Assembly (NCBI GenBank): GCA_030613225.1
Contig: JAUWMJ010000011.1
Location: 1 to 18,943 of the forward strand
Direction of reading: 5' to 3'
From: Desulfobacterales bacterium
Lineage (GTDB): Bacteria > Desulfobacterota > Desulfobacteria > Desulfobacterales > JAUWMJ01
Length of the DNA stretch: 18,943 nucleotides
Shown: piece after piece, positions 6,834-15,388 of the stretch
Position numbering within the stretch: the stretch's first letter is position 1
How the letters are laid out: every line of letters starts with the position of its first letter
Notes under the pieces: model-generated
What the model was told of the DNA's origin: nothing
Database searches by the model: none
The model's input: the letters and a program-made list of their open reading frames with translations, nothing else
Translations under genes and position numbers: made by a program

Positions 6834-8879
6834 ATGAAATTAGTTGTTCCACGATTTAGTAGATTGCCGCAATTGATACGGTTTTTAGTTATCAGCATAT
6901 TCATAAACGTGTTAGTTTTTACAATTTTCCGTATGGTTTTCTGGACCGCATTCAATACCCCTGAAGATAGTATCCCTAATCATATTTTGTTTAAGTCTTT
7001 TTATATAGGGTTTAAATTCGACATTCGGTTAGCATTGTTTATTCATCTGCCGATCTTGATTTTTGCATGGATTAAAGCAGTTGCAATATTTAATACAACA
7101 TTCGGCAGAAGACTTTGGAGTATATATTTAGCAATAGTGAATTCTATTATCTTGTTTTTTTATTTTTTAGACTTAGGGCATTATGAATATCTTGAAAGTC
7201 GGGTGGATGCAACTGTGCTTAGATTTTTTTATAATCTGAAAGAATCGTTTCAAATGGTATCTGAAAGCTATCCTGTTTTTTGGATATTAATTGTTCTAAT
7301 ATTATTAATAATAGGATACACCTTTATCGTCAAAGCAGTAATATTACAAATATTACATCGAAAATTTACGAAAATGGGGAGATGGAAAACTATCATTATA
7401 ACAATTTGTTTTGTTTTCCTTTATCTGTTTGGGATATATGGAAAATTCTCATATTACCCATTGCGATGGAGTGATGCATTTTTTTCAACATATGAATTTG
7501 CATCCGCAGTATCGCTTAATCCGGTACTTTATTTTATTGATACTTATAAAAACAAAGATGTGAAATACGACGAAAAAGCGGTGAGAAAGCATTATGATAC
7601 GATTGCTTCATATTTAGGGGTAAAGGAATTGGACAAAAAAGGTTTAAATTTCATAAGGACAACTGATAGAGTCAACCATAAATCAGTTAAACCAAATATC
7701 ATAATGTTTATTTTGGAATCTTTCACTTATTATAAAACTGGTATCTCAGGTAACCCCATGAAACCGACTCCGAACTTTGATGCTTTAGTCAAAAATTCAC
7801 TACTCTTCAAACACTTTTATACTCCTCATGGCGGAACGGCACGTTCTGTTTTTACGGTAGTGACAGGAATGCCTGATATTGAATTGAATAAAACCTCTTC
7901 CAGAAATCCTTTGGTAGTAAGGCAACATACCATTATCAACGCCTTTAAAGGTTATGATAAATATTATTTTCTCGGCGGAAGTGCAAACTGGGGAGAAATA
8001 CGCGGATTACTTTTACACAACATACCAGGTCTGCATGTCTTTGAAGAAGGTAGTTATTCATCTCCTCGTGTAGATGTGTGGGGTATTAGTGATCTTAATC
8101 TTTTTGAAGAAGCAAACAAAGTATTAAGAAAAAAGAAAGGCAAACCTTTTTTTGCAATAATTCAAACATCCGGGAACCATAAACCTTATACTATACCGAA
8201 AGATAACAAGGGGTTTAAGGTTTTAGCCGCCGATGAGGATGAGGTTGTGAAATATGGATTCAGATCTGTTGCAGCTTTTAATTCTTTTAGGTTTATGGAC
8301 CATAGTTTGGGTATCTTTCTTAAAATTGCAAAGAAAGAATATTACTTCAATAATACGATTTTTGTTTTTTTTGGTGATCACGGCTTGGTGAGAAATGCTT
8401 CACATATGATTAAGGCAGAAAACCAGCTTTTACTTAATAGGTATCATGTGCCGTTATTAATTTATGCGCCATGTTTGATCAAAGAAGGGAAATCATTTAA
8501 CAAGGTTGCAAGTGAGGTAGATATTCTCCCCACAATTGCCGGAATTGCTTCAATACCTTATGTAAACTCAACATTTGGTCGGGATCTATTGGATGATGCT
8601 TATAACAATAATCGGTATGCATTTACTATCAAACATAAAAGGGGACCGGAAATCGGCCTTATCGGTGATAAGTTTGTTTTTGCAATGACTGCATCCGGAA
8701 CAGACAAAAGGCTACATCAAATCTATTCTGAAACGCCAAGAAAAAATGTAATAGACGAATTCCCAAAAGTTTCGATCGAATTAGAACAGCTGTGTAGTGG
8801 CTATTATGAAACAGCGAAATATATACGTTTCAATAATTCACCGGAAAAAGTAAAAGTCAAGGCGAATATTATAAAATAG
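6834..8879 (+). CDS. LtaS/OpgB-type membrane sulfatase-fold transferase
   Basis: A 681-residue membrane protein of the LTA synthase/alkaline-phosphatase superfamily. About five N-terminal membrane helices (to about residue 215) precede an extracytoplasmic catalytic domain. Visible active-site features are IMFILES with the metal ligand E295, HGGTARSVF with the probable nucleophile T335, SGNHKPY with H449, and FFGDHG with D515 and H516. Known relatives move phosphoglycerol (LtaS, OpgB) or phosphoethanolamine to envelope glycans or lipid A. In this Gram-negative LPS neighbourhood a phosphoglycerol or phosphoethanolamine transferase acting on periplasmic glycans or LPS is the best inference; the exact group cannot be read from sequence. 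It follows the Cys-phosphatase after a 500-base repeat-bearing gap. Its TAG stop is inside the 7-bp target duplication of repeat R2. Confidence 0.85.
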   Translation: MKLVVPRFSRLPQLIRFLVISIFINVLVFTIFRMVFWTAFNTPEDSIPNHILFKSFYIGFKFDIRLALFIHLPILIFAWIKAVAIFNTTFGRRLWSIYLAIVNSIILFFYFLDLGHYEYLESRVDATVLRFFYNLKESFQMVSESYPVFWILIVLILLIIGYTFIVKAVILQILHRKFTKMGRWKTIIITICFVFLYLFGIYGKFSYYPLRWSDAFFSTYEFASAVSLNPVLYFIDTYKNKDVKYDEKAVRKHYDTIASYLGVKELDKKGLNFIRTTDRVNHKSVKPNIIMFILESFTYYKTGISGNPMKPTPNFDALVKNSLLFKHFYTPHGGTARSVFTVVTGMPDIELNKTSSRNPLVVRQHTIINAFKGYDKYYFLGGSANWGEIRGLLLHNIPGLHVFEEGSYSSPRVDVWGISDLNLFEEANKVLRKKKGKPFFAIIQTSGNHKPYTIPKDNKGFKVLAADEDEVVKYGFRSVAAFNSFRFMDHSLGIFLKIAKKEYYFNNTIFVFFGDHGLVRNASHMIKAENQLLLNRYHVPLLIYAPCLIKEGKSFNKVASEVDILPTIAGIASIPYVNSTFGRDLLDDAYNNNRYAFTIKHKRGPEIGLIGDKFVFAMTASGTDKRLHQIYSETPRKNVIDEFPKVSIELEQLCSGYYETAKYIRFNNSPEKVKVKANIIK

Positions 8880-8882
8880 TAT

Positions 8883-9173
8883 CTCAAGTTTCGCACCCCT
8901 GATTTCTGGCAGGGGCCAAGACGGTAAGGGTTAAAATAAATTTTTAAAGCGAAATCATTTGCTTATATTTGTAACCGGCACTCTGTGCGAAATACAATTT
9001 TATCAGGCGCAAAGAAGTAAAAGCATATTGTATTTAATAGGGTATCAAGCATCAATCTTATATTTATTGATTGGCGCCGTCGTTAAAATCACAGGCAGTA
9101 TGTTTCGCTTTAAAATTTATTTTAGCCCTTACCGTCTAACGCTTTGGATAAATTAAAGGGTGCGAAACTCGAG
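8883..9173. mobile_element. MITE-like repeat R2, full copy with target duplication
   Basis: A 291-base element with 16-base terminal inverted repeats, CTCAAGTTTCGCACCC (8883-8898) and GGGTGCGAAACTCGAG (9158-9173), matching at 15 of 16. It is flanked by a perfect 7-base direct repeat ATAGTAT at 8876-8882 and 9174-9180. The inverted similarity extends inward to about 70 bases on each side; both arms share AGACGGTAAGGG and an AAAGCGAAA block. The left arm also has a hairpin CCCCTG-CAGGGG (8895-8914). Short open frames inside do not resemble a transposase, so it is probably mobilised in trans. The right 40% recurs at 16876-16988. Confidence 0.88.
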
Positions 9174-9211
9174 ATAGTATCTTATAGGGAGAAACTTGAA
9201 TGTTTTACAGT

Positions 9212-9403
9212 GAGACTTTTGCAAAACGCCACTTTTCGAAGTCTGCGCTTATCTGCCCAATTTCTGTGTCAGGATCAAATTTCAATCCTCGAATTATTCC
9301 ATATACTCCTGTGGTTAAGGCTTTTTCCTTGAACTTGAACCCAGGTTAAATATAAAAACAGGTTTAACAGGGCAGGCAAAAATCAGCATTTTTCATAGGT
9401 CTC
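9212..9403 (-). mobile_element. MITE-like repeat R1, copy B
   Basis: A 192-base element in the opposite orientation to copies A and C. Its ends are GAGACTTTTGCAAAACG (9212) and CATTTTTCATAGGTCTC (to 9403). Inverted similarity continues outside the element (TTACAGT at 9205-9211 against ATTGTAA at 9404-9410). The shared 35-base core is at 9284-9318, differing from copy C at only about three positions, and the AGTGGCGTTTTGCAAAA end is shared too. It is about 50 bases longer than copy A through extra sequence between core and right end. The right terminus supplies two bases of the GT9 gene's stop codon. Confidence 0.82.
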
Positions 9404-10460
9404 ATTGTAATTCATGCTGTTCGAGAGCTTCTTTTAGTTTATCTTCTACTGCTTTAACACCAATTAACAGCATACACTTACTATTAAGGTTAGGGCATTT
9501 CTTTTTATAGCAGGAAACACAACTTAATTCGGACTGAATTACAAGGTGTTCACTTTTATAGGGTGCAGCCCGTCTGGGGGATGTCGGGCCGAAAAGGGTG
9601 ACATATGGAGTTCCTACGGCTGCTGCCAGATGACCAGGCCCTGAATCCGGGCCGACACCGACCGCAGCTTTTTTAAGCACGGCGACAAGCTCTATGAGAG
9701 ATGTTTTTCCAACCAGATTAATTAGTCTGTGTGAGCCGACCTTTTTACTAAGCTTGGCTGCAGATGCTGTTTTTGAGTGATCACCGAGGAGTACTACCTG
9801 TCTGGTTCCGGAAGACAGGATGTTTTCAACGAGTTCATAATACCCTTGAAAGAACCACTCTTTTGATTCCCAGGATGTTCCAATTACAACAGCTATGAAG
9901 GGATTGCTTATTTTGGTTATGATACCTGGTGCAATGGTTTCAACATCGAGAGAAGAAAAGCCGAAATCGAGGAAAGCAGGCTCAGGTAACCCCAGATATT
10001 CTGTAAATTTAAGATAATGACGCCACTTCGGAAGCAATAGTTCGTCGCTGATATTCTCGATATGTTCATTATTGAAGATCCAATTAAGCTCCTTTGCATT
10101 TTTACGATTAAAGCCGATTCTTCTTTTTGCTCCTGAAAGGAGGGAAAAAAAGCCACTCTTAAAATGACGCTGGAGGTCGAATGTAATATCAAAGTGTTCT
10201 CGTGCCAGATCTTTATGCAGATTAAATATACCTAAAAGATTTTTAGGACGGTTAAATACTATCATTTTATCAATCCGGGGATGAAAACCAACCAGTTCAG
10301 ACCACGCGGGTTCTACTATCCACGTTATTCTGCTTTTCGGCAGATTATTTTTTATATGAGATACCAGGCAAAGACCTCGTGTTACATCTCCTAAGGATCC
10401 CATTAAAATGATGAGAATCGAAGTTGATTCTCGTAGTGTTTTTGAAGGGGCTATAACCAT
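9402..10460 (-). CDS. Glycosyltransferase family 9 (ADP-heptose:LPS heptosyltransferase-like)
   Basis: A 352-residue GT-B enzyme of the WaaC/WaaF/WaaQ group, which transfers heptose from ADP-heptose to the LPS inner core at the cytoplasmic face. Evidence: the N-terminal GSLGD (21-25), and the donor-binding GPDSGPGHLAAAVGTP (270-285) followed by TLFGPTSPRRAAPY. A C-terminal cysteine cluster (C314, C317, C322, C329) is common in this family. The frame can be extended seven residues to TTG 10481, but AAGGAG at 10465-10470 points to ATG 10460. It lies about 30 bases downstream of the KdkA-like gene and is read with it and waaA, so an inner-core role is likely. Which heptose it adds cannot be told. 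The TGA stop straddles the end of repeat R1 copy B. Confidence 0.88.
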   Translation of the reverse strand: MVIAPSKTLRESTSILIILMGSLGDVTRGLCLVSHIKNNLPKSRITWIVEPAWSELVGFHPRIDKMIVFNRPKNLLGIFNLHKDLAREHFDITFDLQRHFKSGFFSLLSGAKRRIGFNRKNAKELNWIFNNEHIENISDELLLPKWRHYLKFTEYLGLPEPAFLDFGFSSLDVETIAPGIITKISNPFIAVVIGTSWESKEWFFQGYYELVENILSSGTRQVVLLGDHSKTASAAKLSKKVGSHRLINLVGKTSLIELVAVLKKAAVGVGPDSGPGHLAAAVGTPYVTLFGPTSPRRAAPYKSEHLVIQSELSCVSCYKKKCPNLNSKCMLLIGVKAVEDKLKEALEQHELQ

Positions 10461-10464
10461 CACT

Positions 10465-10470
10465 CTCCTT
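10465..10470 (-). promoter_or_regulatory. Shine-Dalgarno AAGGAG deciding the GT9 start
   Basis: On the minus strand AAGGAG is followed by AGTG and then ATG 10460. The longer alternative, TTG 10481, has no purine-rich site before it. Spacing to ATG is short (4 bases) but acceptable. Confidence 0.55.
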
Positions 10471-10487
10471 TTAATCGACAATATTTA

Positions 10488-11186
10488 TTAGAAATTATTT
10501 CCAAGGCCTGAACGCATTAATTCATTAAGCATCCACGGCAGCCGATGTTTTTGTATTGCGCGGTTCCAACGACTTAGGTATCGGTTTTTAAGTATATTTT
10601 TATTTCCGGGAAAAATACTCCCCTTGTCGAAATCGAGGATGTATACCCTGTCTTGATTGTCCACTATTACATTACCCGGATGCAAATCGACATGTAATAT
10701 ACTGCTTTTAATAAGTGTGGAAACTTGTTCTATGACATTTTTCATTACAAAACGAGTCCGTTCTTCATTTAATATGCTAAGCTTAGCAAGTGTCTGGTGC
10801 TGTTTGATCTCTCTGGTTACAAGCCACGCTTGATAAAACAGGTGGCCACGATAAGCAAAGGCGATCGGCTCAGGGGCGTTTATTCCAAGACCTCTTACTT
10901 TTTGCAGAAGTTCATACTCTTTTTGACTCCGGGTTTTTCCCCATTTTAAATATCGTTTTTTAATAAAATGTCTAACAATACCTCCACGGTGGTAATATTT
11001 AACAGCCACGGATCCTATTTTATTAATTTCATCAATTAAAACCGATCTTCTTCCCCCAAGAATAGAATTTGAAATTTTTGAAGGTGTTTGAAAGAGTTTA
11101 ATTAGATGCTGAAAGTGCCGTTCAGTAAGCTCAAATGAAAATCCGAAATGATATGAGTTATATGTTTTCCTTCGATCTATAGTCAT
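10488..11186 (-). CDS. kdkA: KdkA-like 3-deoxy-D-manno-octulosonic acid kinase / LPS kinase family
   Basis: A 232-residue protein kinase-fold enzyme of the WaaP/KdkA/InaA family. KdkA phosphorylates the 4-OH of the single lipid A-linked Kdo in Haemophilus-type LPS. Visible features: VKYYHRGGIVRHFIKKRYL (62-80), matching the KdkA family N-lobe and containing the likely ATP lysine K63; E90 or E92 in KEYELL; the catalytic loop HVDLHPGN with D167 and N172; and DFD (185-187) for metal binding. Length is close to that of KdkA (about 240). ATG 11186 has a weak GGA eight bases upstream. Placement between waaA and a heptosyltransferase gene supports a Kdo target over heptose, which remains an alternative (WaaP/WaaY). 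Confidence 0.82.
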   Translation of the reverse strand: MTIDRRKTYNSYHFGFSFELTERHFQHLIKLFQTPSKISNSILGGRRSVLIDEINKIGSVAVKYYHRGGIVRHFIKKRYLKWGKTRSQKEYELLQKVRGLGINAPEPIAFAYRGHLFYQAWLVTREIKQHQTLAKLSILNEERTRFVMKNVIEQVSTLIKSSILHVDLHPGNVIVDNQDRVYILDFDKGSIFPGNKNILKNRYLSRWNRAIQKHRLPWMLNELMRSGLGNNF

Positions 11187-11273
11187 TATATTTCCAGTAA
11201 TTGTTTAAAGTTATTCGACTATAGAGAAACGATGAAAGTGTGTCAAGGGTGTAATCATCGGTTTTATTTACAT

Positions 11274-12548
11274 TTAGTTGAGGAATTCATGGATAAGGCG
11301 GCAGGCCGTTTCTCTTCCTCCCCGGCGGTCTTTCAGATATTCAAGTGCTGATTTTCGAACTGTTTCGTGGGATGTCGGGTTTTCAATCCCTTTGACAAGA
11401 GTATCTGCAACTTCTTTCCAGTCATCAGCAATTTTAACAAGCCCTTCATTCATGATTTCAGAACCTACCCAGGCGAAATTTTCCCAAGAGGGGCCGATAA
11501 CGGGAACAACTCCGCAGACTACAGCTTCAAGGAAATTCTGACCTCCTAAAGGTACAAGACTGCCTCCAACAAATGCAGCTTTGGATAACTTATAGGCAAG
11601 AGAGAGCTCTCCGAATGTGTCCCAGAGAATGACTGTTCCAGGAGATACTGGGTGTGTAGTTTTAGACCGTAAAATCCAGGGTATAGACAATCGACTTAAG
11701 GTATCTTCCCAGTATTTCATCCTTTGCATGTGTCTTGGAAAGAGTCCGATAACAGTTTCAGGCTGCCGGGGTAAGATGTCTGCAATGATTTTTTCGATGA
11801 GATGTTCTTCCTCTTGCCTGACTGATCCAAGCACGAGAAATGGTGTTTCATGAGAAATAATGGTTTCAAGAGGATTCTTTGTATTTGGCGGTGATTCCTT
11901 ACTGTCGAGCCGATCAAATTTAATATTTGGCATAACACCAACCCGGTTTTTACCGAACAACGTGGCGAATCGTTCGGCGTCTTTTTTAGAGATAGCAAGG
12001 ATTTTATCCGGTTTAAGTGTACGCCATAGTGAAGGCCAGAAGAGATATCGTGATAGGCTTTTGGATGTTATCCTGCCGTTTATGATGAGGATTTTACAAC
12101 CATATTTTATTAGGGAAGCCAAGTGACCCGGCCAGATCTCAGATTCTAGGAGAACCATGATTTTAGGGCTGATGTTCCTGACGGCTTGCGCCATAATAGC
12201 GGGTTTGTCAAATGGGAAATATGCCGCAAAAGCAGTTAAGTTTTTATTATTTAGTGTAATTTCACTTATGGTTCGCTTAAGGATTTCTATTCCCTGGCTG
12301 GTATTGGAGGTTACCAGGACCCGCACTGGTTTATCAGTCTTGATATTGCTGAGAAGTTCTTCGGCCAGAAAAGCTTCTCCAACGGATGCGGCTTGAATCC
12401 ACAGATCCGCTTCAGGCAGCTTTTCACGAAGTGTCCGTTGCCTGAAGCCTTCAGCAAGGCGCTTGTTTAGGCGAAGTGCTGGAATAGCCACAACCCATCC
12501 AATATTATAGAGACAAAAGGCGACTTTTATCAATAGAGTGCTCGTCAT
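11274..12548 (-). CDS. waaA: 3-deoxy-D-manno-octulosonic acid transferase WaaA (KdtA)
   Basis: A 424-residue GT30 enzyme that transfers Kdo from CMP-Kdo to lipid IVA at the inner membrane. The N-terminus has a membrane-associating hydrophobic segment (about 4-25). Family motifs are IQAASVGEA with the catalytic base candidate E58, LLESEIWP (133-140), INGRITSKS (156-164), and the donor-site GGQNFLEAV (335-343). Length matches E. coli WaaA (425). No strong Shine-Dalgarno precedes ATG 12548. It heads the minus-strand set waaA, kdkA-like, GT9 with an 87-base gap to the next gene, and is divergent from the acyltransferase gene. Whether it adds one or two Kdo residues is not readable, but the KdkA-like neighbour hints at a single phosphorylated Kdo. 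Confidence 0.94.
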   Translation of the reverse strand: MTSTLLIKVAFCLYNIGWVVAIPALRLNKRLAEGFRQRTLREKLPEADLWIQAASVGEAFLAEELLSNIKTDKPVRVLVTSNTSQGIEILKRTISEITLNNKNLTAFAAYFPFDKPAIMAQAVRNISPKIMVLLESEIWPGHLASLIKYGCKILIINGRITSKSLSRYLFWPSLWRTLKPDKILAISKKDAERFATLFGKNRVGVMPNIKFDRLDSKESPPNTKNPLETIISHETPFLVLGSVRQEEEHLIEKIIADILPRQPETVIGLFPRHMQRMKYWEDTLSRLSIPWILRSKTTHPVSPGTVILWDTFGELSLAYKLSKAAFVGGSLVPLGGQNFLEAVVCGVVPVIGPSWENFAWVGSEIMNEGLVKIADDWKEVADTLVKGIENPTSHETVRKSALEYLKDRRGGRETACRLIHEFLN

Positions 12549-12703
12549 AAGGATGAGATACTAATGGAAAGACGAAGGAGTGTCAATTTTATTCCTACTC
12601 TCAAACGTTATACGTTGACAGCTTCTTTTCTGTTTGTTACTCGTTAGCCTCTTTTACAATCAACAGACCAATTTCGTTTAACAAAATAGGAATATTGCTG
12701 CAG
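12549..12703. promoter_or_regulatory. Divergent intergenic region, waaA / lpxL-like acyltransferase
   Basis: The only gene-free stretch where two transcripts must start back to back. A perfect -35-like TTGACA lies at 12615-12620 facing the acyltransferase gene, but the best -10 at 17-18 bases (around TACTCGT) is poor. On the minus strand another TTGACA occurs (12583-12588) without a well-spaced -10. Promoters are therefore expected here from gene layout rather than proven by hexamers. Confidence 0.35.
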
Positions 12704-13690
12704 ATGAAAAGAGAAGAAAAACTTCCACAGAAATCCAGAAAATCATATGGCATTCGCAGTGCATTAATAACTTTTATTGCAGGTCTGCCCTATAAGTACA
12801 TTGAAAGCATGGGTAGGGTACTTGGGATGCTTATGTATTTTGTGGATATACCTCACCGGCGGATAGTAAGACGCAATTTGCAGTTTATCTATCCTGAATG
12901 GACATTAGATCATATCAAAGAAACTTCTGCACGTATTTTTCAAAATATCGGGATTACCATTACGGAAATTTGTCAAATTACCTGCTTTTCCAAAGATGAG
13001 ATATCACAGAAAGTTAAAATAAAAGGGGAAGAGCATTTACTTTATGCAATTAAAAGAAATAAAGGGGTAATATTGATTTCAGCTCACCTGGGAAACTGGG
13101 AAATGGTTGCTCCGTTTTTGTCTGTACATTTTGGTGCGAGAGCCTCTATGGTAGGGCGGCAACTGCGAGTTAGAATAGTTCATCGTTTGATTCTCAGGCT
13201 AAGGACCAGATTTGGGGCTACAGTGATAGATAAAGAAGACGGAATGCCTAAAATGATGCGGGCTATGCGTCAAGGTAAAATACTTGGAATAATGCTTGAT
13301 CAGGGTACAAAAAGCAAAATGAGCATTAAGTTGAATTTCTTTAACAGGGCTGTAACCGCAACCCCTGCTGCTGCCCTCCTGGCAATACGATGCAAGAGCC
13401 CGGTTATACCCATATTTTGTATCAGAGGAACTAACGGCAAGTTCACAATTATTATTGAATCCCCTTTGAGTTTGCAAAGAACAAGGGACTTGAAGGTTGA
13501 CTTAAAAACAAACACCCAGATTATGTTGGATGCTATTGAAAAAGCGATTAGAGTATATCCTGAGCAATGGTTTTGGGTTCACAAGCGGTGGAAAAAGTAT
13601 TATCCCCATCTGTATCCGGAATACATGGCCAGGCGAAAACGGCGCAGAGCTAAGAAAAACCGGAAAAGAAGTTCCGACAATAGTGTCTGA
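12704..13690 (+). CDS. LpxL/HtrB-family lipid A acyltransferase
   Basis: A 328-residue membrane-associated acyltransferase. In this family the enzyme adds a secondary acyl chain to Kdo-lipid A using acyl-ACP. The HX4E catalytic motif is visible in SAHLGNWEM (H128, E133). It is followed by GRQLRVRIVHRLILRLRTRFG, a basic region typical of the family, then MLDQGTKSK and the C-terminal PEQWFWVHKRWK. A single hydrophobic N-terminal stretch precedes the domain. The C-terminal tail is strongly basic (RRKRRRAKKNRKR). The frame can extend to TTG 12695 with AGGAA just before it; ATG 12704 is preferred by codon, but spacing from AGGA is about 12 bases, so the start is uncertain by three residues. LpxL versus LpxM specificity is not assignable. 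Confidence 0.87.
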   Translation: MKREEKLPQKSRKSYGIRSALITFIAGLPYKYIESMGRVLGMLMYFVDIPHRRIVRRNLQFIYPEWTLDHIKETSARIFQNIGITITEICQITCFSKDEISQKVKIKGEEHLLYAIKRNKGVILISAHLGNWEMVAPFLSVHFGARASMVGRQLRVRIVHRLILRLRTRFGATVIDKEDGMPKMMRAMRQGKILGIMLDQGTKSKMSIKLNFFNRAVTATPAAALLAIRCKSPVIPIFCIRGTNGKFTIIIESPLSLQRTRDLKVDLKTNTQIMLDAIEKAIRVYPEQWFWVHKRWKKYYPHLYPEYMARRKRRRAKKNRKRSSDNSV

Positions 13691-13737
13691 ATTCATGCTT
13701 AATTTTTATAAATATATTCTCGCTGTAGGTTTTAAAA

Positions 13738-15381
13738 ATGATTGGAATGAATATGATAATGGAAAAGGTTTCAGACTGGACTGAAACCAAAAGAGGCTTA
13801 TATTTTATTGTCGGTTTTTCCGCTATAATAAAAATATCGGCTTTGATCGCTTTGTCGGATAAAGCGATCAACAATGATGGTCTGCTTTACATATCTGCAG
13901 CTCAGCAGTTTGCTTCAGGGCATTTTAAGGAAGGTCTGGCTTTATACCCAATGCCCTTATTTTCATTAATGATAACAGCTGTTCATTTTGTAGTGGATAA
14001 CTGGGTTCTTGCAGGCAGATTTTTGTCAAGCACTGCCTTGCTTATTTCGCTTATTCCTCTTTACATGTTGACCTGCGAATTATTTAACCGGAAGGCCGCA
14101 TTTTGGGCTTGTCTTCTATTTTCACTTGCTCCTGCACCTAATATTTGGGCTGTTGATATTATCCGCGGTTCGGCATTTGTCTTTTTTTTCGCATGGACGG
14201 CTTTCTTTGCTCAACGCTCCATTCGATCAATAAAGCTGACTGATTTTTTATTGACAGTTTTATTTGCCGGAATTTCAATTTTTCTTAGGATAGAAGGGGT
14301 TATCTTCATACCTTTCTATGTTTTATTTATTATCGGCCTTGCCGTGGTTAAACCCCGGGAAAGAATCGCATTATTTAAAAATATACTGATATGGATTGCT
14401 TTTCTACTTCTTGGTTTTTTGATTTTTATTGTATTTTTAGGGCCGGAGAGAGTGTATTTCAATCGAATGGACCAAGTTGTACTTGAAGCACAAAACATTT
14501 TTAACTTCAAGTTTCTTGATAATTATCACCGAATTTATCAAGAGCTCAAAGCTTTGGAAGACTCTTCGCCATTTACCGGGCTTGGGAAACAGAATTTATT
14601 CGCAATTACCAGGCATTACATGTCCATAATTTATCTTCTTGGGTTGTTTGAAGGTTTGATAAAAGTTCTATTTCCTTTTTTTATTATCCCTTTCTATTGT
14701 GGCTTTAAACGTCCTTTTTTTCGAAATCAGGTATTAATCCTTGCATTTGTGACCTCATACCTTCTTATGGTCTACTGTTATGCTATTAAAGTAGATTTTG
14801 TAAGAGCAAGGTTTTTGCTTGCGCCTGCATTTCTTTTATATCCTTGGGTTGGTGCTGGAATGGAAAGGATATTTGCTTTTGCGAAAAAGTTCTCAAGGCC
14901 TAAAGCATTTGCATTTGTATTTGCTTTCATTTTCTTAATAGCTCCTATTAGTAAAACTGTTCATTCGTTCGGAAAACACGATAATGTGATTATAAAGACC
15001 GGTGGATGGTTGGCGGAGCAGCCGGGATTTAGTAGTGTCAAAATCGTAACCAACGATATGAGGATGCTATTCTATGCAGGCAGGGCAACATATGCGGACA
15101 GAGGAAACAGTTTTGAGTTGTATGACTCGTTACATTCAGATTTTACAGGTATCGAGAAGTTAGCTGAAAGATTTCAGGCAGATGTCATTATCATTATAAC
15201 CTCTGTCAAAAAAAAGGATACGATGTCTGAACTGAAATATTTTAAAAAAATAAAAGAATTTACCGGGAAGAAGAATATAACGGCAATTTTTTATTCGCCG
15301 GATTTTTTAAATTTCGAACTCAGAGGCAGTTTCAAAATGTTCAATTATGTTCGAGATCAAGTCGAAGATCCCGGACTTTGA
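13738..15381 (+). CDS. GT39/ArnT-like membrane glycosyltransferase
   Basis: A 547-residue polytopic protein with roughly ten or more hydrophobic helices in the first 420 residues and a soluble C-terminal domain of about 120 residues. The first periplasmic loop contains DKAINNDGLLYISAAQQFASG with D47, a pattern of the PMT/ArnT superfamily, which uses polyprenyl-phosphate sugars on the outer face of the inner membrane. The next loop, LYPMPLFSLMI, is also typical. Several N-terminal ATGs exist (13738, 13747, 13753); the first is 47 bases after the acyltransferase stop and has no strong ribosome site. Sharing the strand with the acyltransferase suggests LPS modification (sugar or aminoarabinose type), but specificity is unknown. 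A truncated repeat R1 copy begins about eight bases after its stop. Confidence 0.75.
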   Translation: MIGMNMIMEKVSDWTETKRGLYFIVGFSAIIKISALIALSDKAINNDGLLYISAAQQFASGHFKEGLALYPMPLFSLMITAVHFVVDNWVLAGRFLSSTALLISLIPLYMLTCELFNRKAAFWACLLFSLAPAPNIWAVDIIRGSAFVFFFAWTAFFAQRSIRSIKLTDFLLTVLFAGISIFLRIEGVIFIPFYVLFIIGLAVVKPRERIALFKNILIWIAFLLLGFLIFIVFLGPERVYFNRMDQVVLEAQNIFNFKFLDNYHRIYQELKALEDSSPFTGLGKQNLFAITRHYMSIIYLLGLFEGLIKVLFPFFIIPFYCGFKRPFFRNQVLILAFVTSYLLMVYCYAIKVDFVRARFLLAPAFLLYPWVGAGMERIFAFAKKFSRPKAFAFVFAFIFLIAPISKTVHSFGKHDNVIIKTGGWLAEQPGFSSVKIVTNDMRMLFYAGRATYADRGNSFELYDSLHSDFTGIEKLAERFQADVIIIITSVKKKDTMSELKYFKKIKEFTGKKNITAIFYSPDFLNFELRGSFKMFNYVRDQVEDPGL

Positions 15382-15388
15382 GCGGGGG

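Noticed and set aside
8895..8914. Rho-independent terminator for the sulfatase-fold gene
   Set aside because: The CCCCTG/CAGGGG hairpin is not followed by a T run and is part of repeat R2, missing from its other arm.
8959..9156. 65-codon plus-strand frame inside repeat R2
   Set aside because: It lies wholly in a repeat between inverted arms, has no Shine-Dalgarno, and resembles no transposase or other family I know.
9144..9332. 62-codon frame spanning the R2 end and R1 copy B
   Set aside because: It crosses two independent repeat boundaries, so it is a chance fusion of repeat sequence.
11860..12126. Plus-strand frames opposite waaA (also 12157-12396)
   Set aside because: They are antisense shadows of a clearly conserved waaA gene with no ribosome binding site or family features.
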